Assembly (NCBI GenBank): GCA_028293055.1
Contig: JAQGLD010000469.1
Span: 1 to 9,195, forward strand
Direction: 5' to 3'
Length of the DNA: 9,195 nt
DNA from: Alphaproteobacteria bacterium
GTDB lineage: Bacteria > Pseudomonadota > Alphaproteobacteria > Sphingomonadales > Sphingomonadaceae
Shown here: positions 1 through 6,693 of the stretch, piece by piece
How positions within the stretch are numbered: position 1 is the stretch's first letter
Layout: each line of letters starts with the position of its first letter
The notes under the pieces: model-generated
The model's input: only the letters and a program-made list of their open reading frames with translations
Databases searched by the model: none
What the model was told of the DNA's origin: nothing
Program-made: the position numbers and the translations under genes

Positions 1-456
1 CTGTCCCGCGCCCGCCGGCTGGGCGGGACGATCGGGCCGATTCTCTACCAGCTGCCGCCGAGGTGGACATTCAACCAGGAGCGGCTGGAAGCATTCGTGG
101 CCTTGCTGCCGCGCGACCTCGCCCATGTCTTCGAGTTTCGAGAGAAGAGCTGGGTGACCGACGCGGTGCTCGCGATCCTCGACGCGAACGGAATCGGATT
201 CTGCGCGCACGACATGCCAGAAGCGCAAACGCCGCGATGGGCGTCGGGGCCGATCGCCTATGTCCGTTTTCACGGCGGCCAGGGGAAATATTGGGGGCGC
301 TATTCCGACGAGGCGCTGCTCGGCTGGACCGACTGGATCGTCGGCCAGGCCCGCGGCGGGCGCGATGTCTGGTGCTATTTCAACAACGACATCGAAGGCC
401 ACGCCATCCACGACGCGCTGACCCTGCGGGCGATGGTCGGACAGGCGATGCGGTGA
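1..456 (+). CDS. DUF72 domain-containing protein (YecE-like), C-terminal part
   Basis: The frame is open from base 1 and ends at TGA 454-456, giving the last 151 residues; the start lies upstream of the window. A GTG at 97 is only an internal codon, because family sequence continues before it (GPILYQLPPRW at residues 12-22). DUF72 proteins are TIM-barrel-like proteins of about 240-300 residues with no well-established biochemical role. Visible family marks are the QLPPRW segment, FEFREKSW at about residues 43-50, a YVRFHG segment near residue 90, and the C-terminal YFNNDIEGHAIHDA near residues 127-140. No signal peptide or membrane segment is visible in this part. The gene converges on thiE, with 97 bp between the stops, most of it a dispersed repeat. 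Family assignment is confident; function is unknown. Confidence 0.9.
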   Translation: MSRARRLGGTIGPILYQLPPRWTFNQERLEAFVALLPRDLAHVFEFREKSWVTDAVLAILDANGIGFCAHDMPEAQTPRWASGPIAYVRFHGGQGKYWGRYSDEALLGWTDWIVGQARGGRDVWCYFNNDIEGHAIHDALTLRAMVGQAMR

Positions 457-459
457 CTC

Positions 460-540
460 CGTCGCCCCGGCTAAGGCCGGGTTCTCGCGGAAACGGCCGT
501 GACTTTCCGAGCTGAGATCCTGGCATTCGCCTGGATGACG
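460..540. repeat. Dispersed palindromic intergenic repeat, degenerate copy
   Basis: This 81-bp element lies between the converging DUF72 and thiE genes. It aligns without gaps to 5880-5960 with 52 of 81 identical bases by eye; the two ends match well and the middle does not. It contains two hairpins: CCCGGC 466-471 with GCCGGG 476-481 (loop TAAG), and ATCCTGGC 517-524 with GCCTGGAT 529-536 (loop ATTC, one T-T mismatch). Read on the minus strand it gives VIQANARIS, a decayed form of the VIPAQAGIS peptide that such repeats often produce when mis-called as coding. It probably acts as a structured 3' end or is a passive dispersed element; the role is inferred. Confidence 0.75.
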
Positions 541-560
541 GGACTGACTTCGGTCAGCCC
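541..560 (-). terminator. Terminator-like hairpin at the end of thiE
   Basis: On the minus strand this forms an 8-bp stem, GGGCTGAC with GTCAGTCC (one G-U pair), around a CGAA loop. On the plus strand it is C(UUCG)G-capped with one A-C mismatch. It overlaps the thiE stop codon (554-556). No T-run follows on either strand, so it is not a classical intrinsic terminator; it may protect the 3' end or help factor-dependent termination. Confidence 0.4.
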
Positions 561-1249
561 AATATCGCCTGAAAGGCGGCGACTCCCGCAGCCGGACCCT
601 CGGGATGGTCCCAGACCGCACTGCACACCGCGAGGAAATCCGCTCCGGCCTCGACCAGAAGCTTGCCATTTTCGGGCGTGATTCCGCCGATCGCGACGCT
701 CGGCATCTCGAACAAGGTCGCCCACCAGGACAGGATCGACGGGTCCGGGCGGTGCGAAGTCGCCTTGGTCCCGGTCGGGAAGAAGGCGCCGAAGGCGACA
801 TAATCGGCCCCGGCCTCTCCGGCCTCCATGGCGAGATGCCGGCTGTCGTGGACGGTCACTCCGACCTGCGCCGAGGGCCCGAGCAAGGCGCGGGCGTCTC
901 GCGGATCGCCGTCGCCCTGGCCGAGATGGACTCCATCCGCCTCCAGCCGTTTCGCGAGGCCCATATCGTCATTGACGATGAACGCGACCTCGTGCGCGCC
1001 GCAAATCGCCTGGAGCGGAGCGGCCAGGGCCGCCGCCTCATGCTGGTCGACCCCCTTCACCCTGAACTGGAACGCCGCGACCGGCCCGCCCGACAGCGCC
1101 TGCTCGAGCCGCTGCGGAAAATCGCCCCCCACGTCGAGCGGCGAGATCAGATAGAGCTGGCAGGGGGCGCGGCGTCCGGTGTCGAACCGATCGGCGAAAC
1201 CGGGGTCGAGGCCGACCTCGTCGTCATCGTTGTCGATCGGATCGCTCAC
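554..1249 (-). CDS. thiE: Thiamine phosphate synthase
   Basis: ThiE joins hydroxymethylpyrimidine diphosphate to hydroxyethylthiazole phosphate to make thiamine phosphate in the cytoplasm. The 231-residue product shows the family motifs in order: QFRVK 61-65 (usual form QLREK), FIVNDD 90-95 (diphosphate/Mg binding), DGVHLGQGD 105-113, GVTVHDS 130-136, DYVAFGAFFPTGTK 149-162 and AIGGI 186-190. It starts with GTG at 1249, 8 bp after the fbaB stop; no other start precedes the conserved core, so translation is probably coupled to fbaB (the only purine-rich stretch is the end of fbaB itself). The first 30 or so residues are an acidic extension beyond the usual family start. QFRVK and GVT are variants of the usual REK and GVS, but the basic residues are kept. 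No thiamine genes are adjacent and no TPP riboswitch is visible. Confidence 0.9.
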   Translation of the reverse strand: MSDPIDNDDDEVGLDPGFADRFDTGRRAPCQLYLISPLDVGGDFPQRLEQALSGGPVAAFQFRVKGVDQHEAAALAAPLQAICGAHEVAFIVNDDMGLAKRLEADGVHLGQGDGDPRDARALLGPSAQVGVTVHDSRHLAMEAGEAGADYVAFGAFFPTGTKATSHRPDPSILSWWATLFEMPSVAIGGITPENGKLLVEAGADFLAVCSAVWDHPEGPAAGVAAFQAILG

Positions 1250-1257
1250 GGAGCCGT

Positions 1258-2166
1258 CTATTCCTCGCCCTGGTAGATTCGGACCAGCCGGTCGAGCATC
1301 TCGAGCGCGTCCGCCCGCGAGCGCTGGAAGGCGTTGCGGCCGATGATCGAGCCGTTGCCGCCGCCGGCGCGGATGTCGCGGGCATCCTGGAAGACCGCGT
1401 CCGCGCCCTTGGCGGCGCCCCCCGAAAAGACCACCATCCGCCTGCCGTTGAAGCAGGACTTGACGATGTGGCGGACCCGGTCGGCCTGGGTGGACCAGTC
1501 GGCGCCCTCATAGGCCTTTTGCGCGTCCTTCTGCTCGATATGCGCGCTCGGCAGCTTGACCTTGATGATGTGGGCGCCGAGCAAGGCTGCCATGTGCGCG
1601 CCGTAGGCGGTGACGTCGAGCGCGAGCTCGCCGTCCTTGCTGAGGTCGCCGCCGCGCGGATAGGCCCAGATCACCGTCGCCACTCCGACCGACTTGGCCT
1701 CGGCGGAAAGCTCGCGAATCTCCTCGATCATGTCGAGCGCCTCTTCGGAGCCCGGATAGATGGTGAAGCCTATCGCCGAGCAGCCGAGGCGGAGGGCGTC
1801 GTCGACCCCGCCGGTGATCGCCTGGTCCTTGCGGGTCGCCCAGCTGTTCGAGCTGTTGATCTTGAGGATGGTCGGGATCTGGCCGGCGAAAGTATCCGCC
1901 CCGGCCTCGAGCGCCCCGAGCGGCGCCGCATAGGCGCTCAGGCCGGCATCGATCGCGAGCTGATAGTGATAATGGGGATCGTAGGCATCGGGATTGACGG
2001 CGAAGCTGCGCGCCGGCCCATGCTCGAAGCCCTGGTCGACCGGAAGGATGACCATCTTGCCGGTGCCGCCGAGCCGCCCCTGCATCAATATGCGGGCGAG
2101 ATTGGCCTTCACCCCCGGCGGCGTGGCTTCATATCGGTCGAGTATGGCTTTGACGGCGGCCGTCAT
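1258..2166 (-). CDS. fbaB: Class I fructose-bisphosphate aldolase (DhnA/FbaB type)
   Basis: This enzyme interconverts fructose 1,6-bisphosphate with dihydroxyacetone phosphate and glyceraldehyde 3-phosphate through a lysine Schiff base, without a metal. The product is 302 residues. Family marks are LPVDQGFEHGP 41-51, the SSNSWATRKDQ segment from 105, WAYPRGG 167-173, GAHIIKVKLP 197-206 (K202 the likely Schiff-base lysine, by analogy to the IIK motif of LsrF/DhnA proteins), FSGGAAKG 247-254 and GNGSIIGRNAFQR 270-282, which binds phosphate. ATG 2166 is chosen because family sequence begins there and AGGAGG (2171-2176) lies 4 nt upstream; the frame stays open to about 2550 but that extension is not protein-like. 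thiE follows after 8 bp. In organisms relying on the Entner-Doudoroff route the enzyme would mainly serve gluconeogenesis (inference). Confidence 0.93.
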   Translation of the reverse strand: MTAAVKAILDRYEATPPGVKANLARILMQGRLGGTGKMVILPVDQGFEHGPARSFAVNPDAYDPHYHYQLAIDAGLSAYAAPLGALEAGADTFAGQIPTILKINSSNSWATRKDQAITGGVDDALRLGCSAIGFTIYPGSEEALDMIEEIRELSAEAKSVGVATVIWAYPRGGDLSKDGELALDVTAYGAHMAALLGAHIIKVKLPSAHIEQKDAQKAYEGADWSTQADRVRHIVKSCFNGRRMVVFSGGAAKGADAVFQDARDIRAGGGNGSIIGRNAFQRSRADALEMLDRLVRIYQGEE

Positions 2167-2200
2167 GCGTCCTCCTGATTTGGGTCGGTGCGTGACCCGC

Positions 2201-2229
2201 CTGATAGCCACCCCACCCGGCTCCCACAA
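2201..2229 (-). promoter_or_regulatory. Candidate promoter for fbaB-thiE
   Basis: On the minus strand TTGTGG (2224-2229) is followed after 17 bp by TATCAG (2201-2206), about 35 bp before the fbaB start. The -35 match is weak (TTG only) and the -10 match is fair (4 of 6). Found by eye; tentative. Confidence 0.3.
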
Positions 2230-2250
2230 GTTCTGCTCCCGGAGCCTCGA

Positions 2251-2279
2251 TTGACCTGGCCGAAACCGCTGATTAGGTT
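2251..2279 (+). promoter_or_regulatory. Candidate promoter for the TlpA-like gene
   Basis: TTGACC (2251-2256) is followed after 17 bp by TAGGTT (2274-2279). Transcription would begin near 2286, leaving a leader of about 15 nt that contains an AGGGA ribosome site (2294-2298). The -35 is good; the -10 matches only 3 of 6. It is divergent to the fbaB candidate in the same 135-bp gap. Confidence 0.4.
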
Positions 2280-2301
2280 CGGAAAAAAGGGGCAGGGAAC
2301 A

Positions 2302-2799
2302 ATGCGAATCGGGATGATTGCGGCGGCGGTTGCGCTCGCCGCGGCGGCACATCCGGCTTCTGCCGCGAAGCCGGTGCGGGTCGGCGACATGGCTCCGAAC
2401 TTCGAGCTGAAACTGATCGACGGAACCAAGGTCAGCCTCGACCAGCTCCGCGGCAGCGTCGTATTGCTCAATTTCTGGGCGACCTGGTGCGTCCCCTGCC
2501 GCACGGAATTGCCACTGCTCGACGGCTATTACCGTTACGAAAGCAAGCATGGCCTGCGGGTCTTCGCGGTCACCACCGAGGACAGCGTACCGATCTACCA
2601 GCTCAAGCCCCTGTTCAAGGCGATGGCGATCTCCCCTGCGAAAGGCATCAAGGGCCCCTATGCCCCGCTCGGCGGAGTGCCGACCAATTTTGTGATCGAT
2701 CGCTCCGGGCGGGTGCGATACGCCCAGGCCGGCGCCTTCGATCTCAGGGGGCTGGACGACATCATCCTGCCCTTGCTGGCGGAGCCCGCGCCGAAATAG
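2302..2799 (+). CDS. Exported TlpA/ResA-like thioredoxin-fold protein
   Basis: The 165-residue product has a signal peptide (basic start, Ala-rich core, likely cleavage after PASA near residue 21) and then a single redoxin domain. The sequence shows VGDMAPNFEL 27-36, NFWATWCVPCRTELP 57-71 with the active site CVPC at 63-66, and GGVPTNFVID 124-133 carrying the cis-proline P127. This is the pattern of periplasmic TlpA/ResA proteins, which reduce or exchange disulfides, for example in cytochrome c or copper-centre assembly; the substrate cannot be read here and no cytochrome maturation genes are near. ATG 2302 is chosen because it gives the signal peptide and has AGGGA at 2294-2298. The gene lies in opposite direction between pgk and fbaB, and its stop is only 3 bp from that of pgk. 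Confidence 0.88.
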   Translation: MRIGMIAAAVALAAAAHPASAAKPVRVGDMAPNFELKLIDGTKVSLDQLRGSVVLLNFWATWCVPCRTELPLLDGYYRYESKHGLRVFAVTTEDSVPIYQLKPLFKAMAISPAKGIKGPYAPLGGVPTNFVIDRSGRVRYAQAGAFDLRGLDDIILPLLAEPAPK

Positions 2800-2802
2800 G
2801 CC

Positions 2803-4005
2803 TCAGGCCTGTTCGAGGGCCTTCACTCCGGGCAGTTCCTTGCCCTCCATCCACTCGAGGAAGGCACCGCCGGCAGTCGAGACGAAGGTGAAGTCGGCCG
2901 CGACCCCGGCATGGTTGAGCGCCGCGACGGTATCGCCACCGCCCGCCACCGAGACCAAAGATCCGCTCTGGGTCAGCGCTGCCGCGGTCTTCGCCAGCGC
3001 AACAGTGGCTGCGTCGAACGGCGGAGTCTCGAATGCGCCGAGCGGCCCGTTCCACACCAAAGTCCGGCAGGTCTTGAGCACATCGGCAAGGGCCTCGACT
3101 GCCGCCGGTCCGATATCGAGGATCATCTCGTCGGGCGCGACCTCGTGGACATTGACCGTCCGGAGCGACTGCGGGTTGGCCTCGAACACTTTGGCGACGA
3201 CCACGTCGTAGGGAAGATGGACGGTGCAACCGGCGCGATCCGCGGCCTCGAGAATCTCGTTCGCGGTCCCGGCGAGCTCGTGCTCGCAGAGCGACTTGCC
3301 GACATCGACCCCGCGGGCGGCGAGAAAGGTGTTGGCCATGCCGCCGCCGATGATCAGATGGTCGACGCGGGCGACGAGGTTGCGAAGCACATCGAGCTTG
3401 CTCGACACCTTGGCGCCTCCGACCACCGCAGCTACCGGACGCTCCGGCTCGCCCAGCGCCTTTTCGAGCGCTTTCAATTCGGCCTCCATCGCCCGGCCGG
3501 CATAAGCCGGCAGCAGATGCGCAAGCCCCTCGGTCGAGGCGTGGGCGCGGTGGGCGGCCGAAAAGGCGTCGTCGACATAGGCGTCGCCAAGATCGGCCAT
3601 TTCGCGGGCGAGGCCCGGATCGTTGGCCTCCTCGCCCTTGTGAAAGCGGGTATTTTCCAGGATCCCGACGTCGCCGGGCTGCATGTCGGTGGCGGCCTGC
3701 TTCGCGGTTTCGCCCCTGCAGTCGCCGATGAAGCGGACCGGCCGGCCGAGCACCGCCTCGTAGGCGCGAGTCACCAGCGACAGCGACATGTCGGGCCTGC
3801 GCTCGCCCTTGGGCCTTCCGAAATGAGAGAGAAGGAGGACGATCGCGCCCTTGTCGGAGAGTTCGGTCACCGTCGGCAGAGTCGAGCGCAGCCTGGTATC
3901 GTCGGTCACCCGCCCGTCCGCCATCGGCACGTTGAGGTCGACCCGCACCAGCACCCTCTTGCCGCGCACGTCATCGAGATCGTCGAGGGTCCTGAATCTG
4001 GCCAT
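2803..4005 (-). CDS. pgk: Phosphoglycerate kinase
   Basis: Pgk transfers phosphate between 1,3-bisphosphoglycerate and ADP, giving 3-phosphoglycerate and ATP, in glycolysis and in reverse in gluconeogenesis. The 400-residue product has normal length and all landmarks: RVDLNVP 21-27, the substrate-binding SHFGRPKG 60-67, [11 protein letters not shown] 116-126, GGAKVSSK 196-203, GGGMANTFL 220-228, WNGPLGAFE 318-326, GGGDT 355-359 and STAGGAFLE 376-384. ATG 4005 has AAGGA 8 nt upstream and leads straight into the conserved N-terminus, although the frame runs open further upstream. A TlpA-like gene on the other strand separates it from fbaB, so pgk and fbaB could share a transcript only by reading through antisense to it. 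The upstream neighbour is the divergent Ppx/GppA gene, 177 bp away. Confidence 0.97.
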   Translation of the reverse strand: MARFRTLDDLDDVRGKRVLVRVDLNVPMADGRVTDDTRLRSTLPTVTELSDKGAIVLLLSHFGRPKGERRPDMSLSLVTRAYEAVLGRPVRFIGDCRGETAKQAATDMQPGDVGILENTRFHKGEEANDPGLAREMADLGDAYVDDAFSAAHRAHASTEGLAHLLPAYAGRAMEAELKALEKALGEPERPVAAVVGGAKVSSKLDVLRNLVARVDHLIIGGGMANTFLAARGVDVGKSLCEHELAGTANEILEAADRAGCTVHLPYDVVVAKVFEANPQSLRTVNVHEVAPDEMILDIGPAAVEALADVLKTCRTLVWNGPLGAFETPPFDAATVALAKTAAALTQSGSLVSVAGGGDTVAALNHAGVAADFTFVSTAGGAFLEWMEGKELPGVKALEQA

Positions 4006-4045
4006 TTGGATCGTCCTTGTCTTCGCCGGGGCGGCTGCGGGTGGA

Positions 4046-4074
4046 CGCCTAGCTTGCCCCCGCCGCCCCTTCAA
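4046..4074 (-). promoter_or_regulatory. Candidate promoter for pgk
   Basis: On the minus strand TTGAAG (4069-4074) is followed after 17 bp by TAGGCG (4046-4051), which would give a leader of roughly 35 nt before the pgk ATG. The -35 fits 4 of 6; the -10 is poor. Very tentative. For the opposite direction, TTGCCG (4095-4100), 17 bp, TAACCT (4118-4123) is a similarly weak candidate for the Ppx/GppA gene. Confidence 0.25.
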
Positions 4075-4182
4075 CCGCGGGTGCTGGACGCCCCTTGCCG
4101 CATGCTGCGCCGCACTGTAACCTGCGGACAAGTCAAAGGGCGGCTGTGGGGCCGCTCGAAACGAGAACATAAGAGTATTGGT

Positions 4183-5238
4183 ATGGCGCAGCAGGCCCTC
4201 GAGGCTCAGCTCCCGCCGGTCCCAAGTCCGGCAGGGACGAGTTCGGCTCCTCCGGAACGGCGCGCGCGCGCGCTCCGTCACTCTTACGGCGCGCTCGATC
4301 TCGGCACCAATAATTGCCGCCTGCTGATCGCCCGCCCGACCGAGGAAGGTTTCACCGTCATCGATGCCTTCTCGCGTGTCGTTCGCCTCGGCGAAGGGCT
4401 CGCGGCGAGCGGCCGGATCAGCGACGAGGCGCAGGATCGTGCGGTCGCGGCGCTCGCGGTCTGCGCCGACAAGCTGCGCCGCCGCCGTGTCTCGCTATCC
4501 CGCTCCGTGACCACCGAGGCATGCCGCCGCGCTGTCAACGGACGCCAGTTCGTCGAGCGGGTCCGCAACGAGACCGGAATCGCGCTCGAGATCATCGCCC
4601 CCGAGGAGGAAGCGCGGCTCGCAATGCTCGGTTGCCACCGGCTGCTCGAGCCTGGCGAAGGGCCGGCCCTGATCTTCGACATCGGCGGCGGATCGACCGA
4701 ACTGGTCCTCGTCGACGCCGACGGCACCGAGACTCCGAGGATCAAATGCTGGTGGAGCGCGCCATGGGGTGTGGTCTCGTTGACCGAGAGCGAGGGCCGC
4801 AACTTCGCCGGAGCGGATGAGCGCCTCGCCGCTTATGGTCGGATGAAGGAGCGAGTCCGCCACGCCTTCCGCCGCTTCGCCGAACTGCTGCCCACCGAGC
4901 GCGAGAACATCAGGCTGCTCGGCACCAGCGGGACGGTGACCACCCTGGCGAGCGTGCACCTTGCGCTGCCCTGCTACGACCGCCGCGCAGTCGACGGGCT
5001 TCTCGTCCCGGCCGAATCGATGCGCGAGGTCAACACCGCCTTGTCGCGGATGAGCCTGGAGGAGCGATCGAGGCTGCCCTGCATCGGCAGCGAGCGCGCC
5101 GACCTGGTCGTCGCCGGCTGTGCCATCCTCGAGGCGATCATGGACATGTGGCCCGCCAAGACGCTGGGAGTCGCCGACCGCGGAATCCGCGAGGGCATCC
5201 TCCGGGCCCTGATGGCGCGCGACGGACATCCGTTGTGA
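4183..5238 (+). CDS. Ppx/GppA family phosphatase
   Basis: Members of this ASKHA-fold family hydrolyse terminal phosphates of polyphosphate (Ppx) or of pppGpp (GppA), linking phosphate stores and the stringent response. The 351-residue product shows [14 protein letters not shown] 37-50 (phosphate-binding loop 1), [12 protein letters not shown] 139-150 with the expected catalytic glutamate in the EEE run, [14 protein letters not shown] 165-178 (loop 2), [12 protein letters not shown] 245-256 and [10 protein letters not shown] 331-340. It is the short form: the C-terminal HD-like domain of the roughly 500-residue E. coli enzymes is absent. ATG 4183 is chosen with a weak AAGAG 7 nt upstream; the first 30 residues are Pro/Ala-rich and not conserved-looking, and the frame is open far upstream only as antisense to pgk. 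It overlaps rlmE by 4 bp. Ppx and GppA activities cannot be told apart from sequence alone. Confidence 0.92.
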   Translation: MAQQALEAQLPPVPSPAGTSSAPPERRARALRHSYGALDLGTNNCRLLIARPTEEGFTVIDAFSRVVRLGEGLAASGRISDEAQDRAVAALAVCADKLRRRRVSLSRSVTTEACRRAVNGRQFVERVRNETGIALEIIAPEEEARLAMLGCHRLLEPGEGPALIFDIGGGSTELVLVDADGTETPRIKCWWSAPWGVVSLTESEGRNFAGADERLAAYGRMKERVRHAFRRFAELLPTERENIRLLGTSGTVTTLASVHLALPCYDRRAVDGLLVPAESMREVNTALSRMSLEERSRLPCIGSERADLVVAGCAILEAIMDMWPAKTLGVADRGIREGILRALMARDGHPL

Positions 5239-5873
5239 CCACCCGCGTCAAGACCGCCAAGGGGCGCAAGGTCGGCTCGACCAAGTGGCTGGAGCGCCAG
5301 CTCAACGATCCCTATGTGAAGCGCGCCCGCGCCGAGGGATTTCGCTCACGCGCCGCCTATAAGTTGAGCGAGCTCGACGACCGTTTCGCGCTGCTCAAGG
5401 GTGTCGAGCGCGTGGTCGATCTCGGAGTCGCGCCCGGCGGGTGGACTCAGGTTGTGCGCAAGCGCACGCCGAAGGCCAATGTCGTCGGAATCGACCTGCT
5501 GCCGACCGACCCGATCGACGGCGCGACCCTCCTGCAGATGGACTTCCTCGACGACAAGGCCCCTGAAGCGCTGCGCGAGGCGCTGGGCGGGCCGGCGGAC
5601 ATCGTCCTGTCTGACATGGCGGCGAACACGGTCGGCCACCCCCAGACCGATCATCTGCGCACCATGGCCCTCGTCGAGGCGGGCCTCGAATTCGCCGGCG
5701 AAGTGCTTCGCCCCGGCGGCGCCTATGTCGCCAAGGTGCTCGCCGGCGGCGCCGACAACAACCTCGTCGCCGAGCTCAAGCGCCGATTCACCAGCGTCAA
5801 GCACGCCAAGCCGCCAGCGAGCCGCAAGGGCTCGTCCGAATGGTATGTGGTTGCGCAGGGGTTCAAGGGCTAG
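5235..5873 (+). CDS. rlmE: 23S rRNA (uridine-2'-O)-methyltransferase RlmE
   Basis: RlmE (RrmJ/FtsJ) methylates the 2'-O of U2552 (E. coli numbering) in the A-loop of 23S rRNA, late in 50S assembly, using S-adenosylmethionine. The 212-residue product has the expected length. FRSRAAYKL 36-44 carries K43, DLGVAPGGWTQ 62-72 is the AdoMet-binding motif I, LSDMAAN 125-131 carries D127, YVAKVL 164-169 carries K167, and SSEWYVV 200-206 carries E202; together these match the K-D-K-E catalytic tetrad. The start is GTG 5235, overlapping the upstream TGA as GTGA; this gives the usual basic N-terminus and points to translational coupling with the Ppx/GppA gene. It converges on the DsbA-like gene, with a palindromic repeat filling most of the 91 bp between stops. 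Confidence 0.95.
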   Translation: MTTRVKTAKGRKVGSTKWLERQLNDPYVKRARAEGFRSRAAYKLSELDDRFALLKGVERVVDLGVAPGGWTQVVRKRTPKANVVGIDLLPTDPIDGATLLQMDFLDDKAPEALREALGGPADIVLSDMAANTVGHPQTDHLRTMALVEAGLEFAGEVLRPGGAYVAKVLAGGADNNLVAELKRRFTSVKHAKPPASRKGSSEWYVVAQGFKG

Positions 5874-5879
5874 CGCCCC

Positions 5880-5960
5880 CGCCGTCCCGGCAAGGGCCGG
5901 GACCTGGGATAAAGAGGACACGGCTGGTGGGCCGAGATCCCGGCTTGCGCCGGGATGACG
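5880..5960. repeat. Dispersed palindromic intergenic repeat (VIPAQAGIS type)
   Basis: This 81-bp element fills most of the 91-bp gap between the stops of rlmE and the DsbA-like gene. It has two perfect 8-bp hairpins with 4-nt loops: GTCCCGGC 5884-5891 with GCCGGGAC 5896-5903, and ATCCCGGC 5937-5944 with GCCGGGAT 5949-5956. The outer arms also pair with each other. The minus strand reads FVIPAQAGIS, the well-known spurious peptide of such repeats in alphaproteobacteria and other groups. It matches 460-540 in length and orientation. A role as bidirectional terminator or 3' stabiliser is inferred; no T-run is present. Confidence 0.85.
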
Positions 5961-5964
5961 AAAT

Positions 5965-6693
5965 CTATCCTCGCGCCCGGGCGTCGGCGACCGCCTTCTT
6001 GAGCGCGTCGTAGCCGACCGCGCCCTGCAACACCCGGTCGCCGATGACGAAGGTCGGAGTCCCGGTCGCGCCGAGGCCGCGGGCGAGATCGTCGTTGCGC
6101 GCAAGCTCGGCGCCGGCTTCGGCCTTGCCGACCGAGGCCAAATCGGCGGGAGTCAGGCCCGCCGCCTTCTGCGCCTCCGCCAGGGTGGCGGAGTCCGGAC
6201 GGCCGATGGCGAATAGCGCGTCGTGAAAGGCGGCGAAGCGGCCCTTGCGCGCCGCTGCGAGGCTGGCTTCCGCGGCGGTCTGGCTGTCTGGGCCTAGCAC
6301 CGGCCATTCGCGCCATACCAGCTTGAGCTTTGGATCCTCGGCCAGCACCCGCGCCACGTCGGCATTGTTCTTGCGGCAATAGGGGCAGGCATAATCGAAG
6401 AATTCGACCATCACGACATCGCCGTCTCGGGCGCCCTCCCAAGCCCCGGCGAAAGGAGTCTCGATCTGCTTGCGGTAGGCGTTGACGAACTTCGCTGCAT
6501 CGCGATCGCGCAGTCGCTGCATCGCTTCGGGCAGGACTTCTGGATGCGAAAGCAAATAGGAGCGGATCAGATAGCCGTTGGCCAGCGACACTGCCCCTGC
6601 CCCGATCAGCAGGCCGAGCAGCAGGGCGACGCACAAAGCGGCCCAGCCGGCCGGAGCGGCGCGCGCCGCCGGCCCGGACTCAGTCCCGGTCAC
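5965..6693 (-). CDS. Membrane-anchored DsbA-like thiol:disulfide oxidoreductase
   Basis: The 242-residue product has an N-terminal hydrophobic helix (about 17-39) that should anchor it in the inner membrane with the rest in the periplasm. Residues 41-61 (LIRSYLLSHPEVLPEAMQRL core) resemble the short helical domain found before the catalytic part of ScsC/Com1-like DsbA proteins. The thioredoxin-fold domain follows, with FFDYACPYCRKNN 98-110 (active site CPYC 103-106), a helical insertion, and GATGTPTFVIG 208-218 with the cis-proline P213. Such proteins introduce or shuffle disulfides in exported proteins. The start is GTG 6693, inside the end of the M48 gene (14-bp overlap), with AAGGA 11 nt upstream; no better start precedes the membrane helix. 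The dithiol partner and whether it is an oxidase or isomerase are not evident. Confidence 0.9.
   Translation of the reverse strand: MTGTESGPAARAAPAGWAALCVALLLGLLIGAGAVSLANGYLIRSYLLSHPEVLPEAMQRLRDRDAAKFVNAYRKQIETPFAGAWEGARDGDVVMVEFFDYACPYCRKNNADVARVLAEDPKLKLVWREWPVLGPDSQTAAEASLAAARKGRFAAFHDALFAIGRPDSATLAEAQKAAGLTPADLASVGKAEAGAELARNDDLARGLGATGTPTFVIGDRVLQGAVGYDALKKAVADARARG

Noticed and set aside
511..520. CTGAGA-like bases near thiE, suggestive of a TPP riboswitch
   Set aside because: They lie downstream of thiE, inside the dispersed repeat, and none of the other conserved THI-box segments are present.
2167..2550. Minus-strand extension upstream of fbaB that would lengthen the aldolase by about 128 residues
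   Set aside because: It runs antisense to the signal peptide and redoxin motif of the TlpA-like gene, looks non-protein-like, and ATG 2166 has an AGGAGG site.
2911..4182. Plus-strand open frame running unbroken into the Ppx/GppA gene, as if it were a 775-residue protein
   Set aside because: The upstream part is antisense to pgk, whose motifs are complete; the plus-strand translation has no recognisable domain. High GC leaves few stops, so the extension is a shadow.
5870..5964. Minus-strand VIPAQAGIS peptide as part of a coding sequence
   Set aside because: It comes from the palindromic repeat after the DsbA-like stop and is a known annotation artefact of such repeats.
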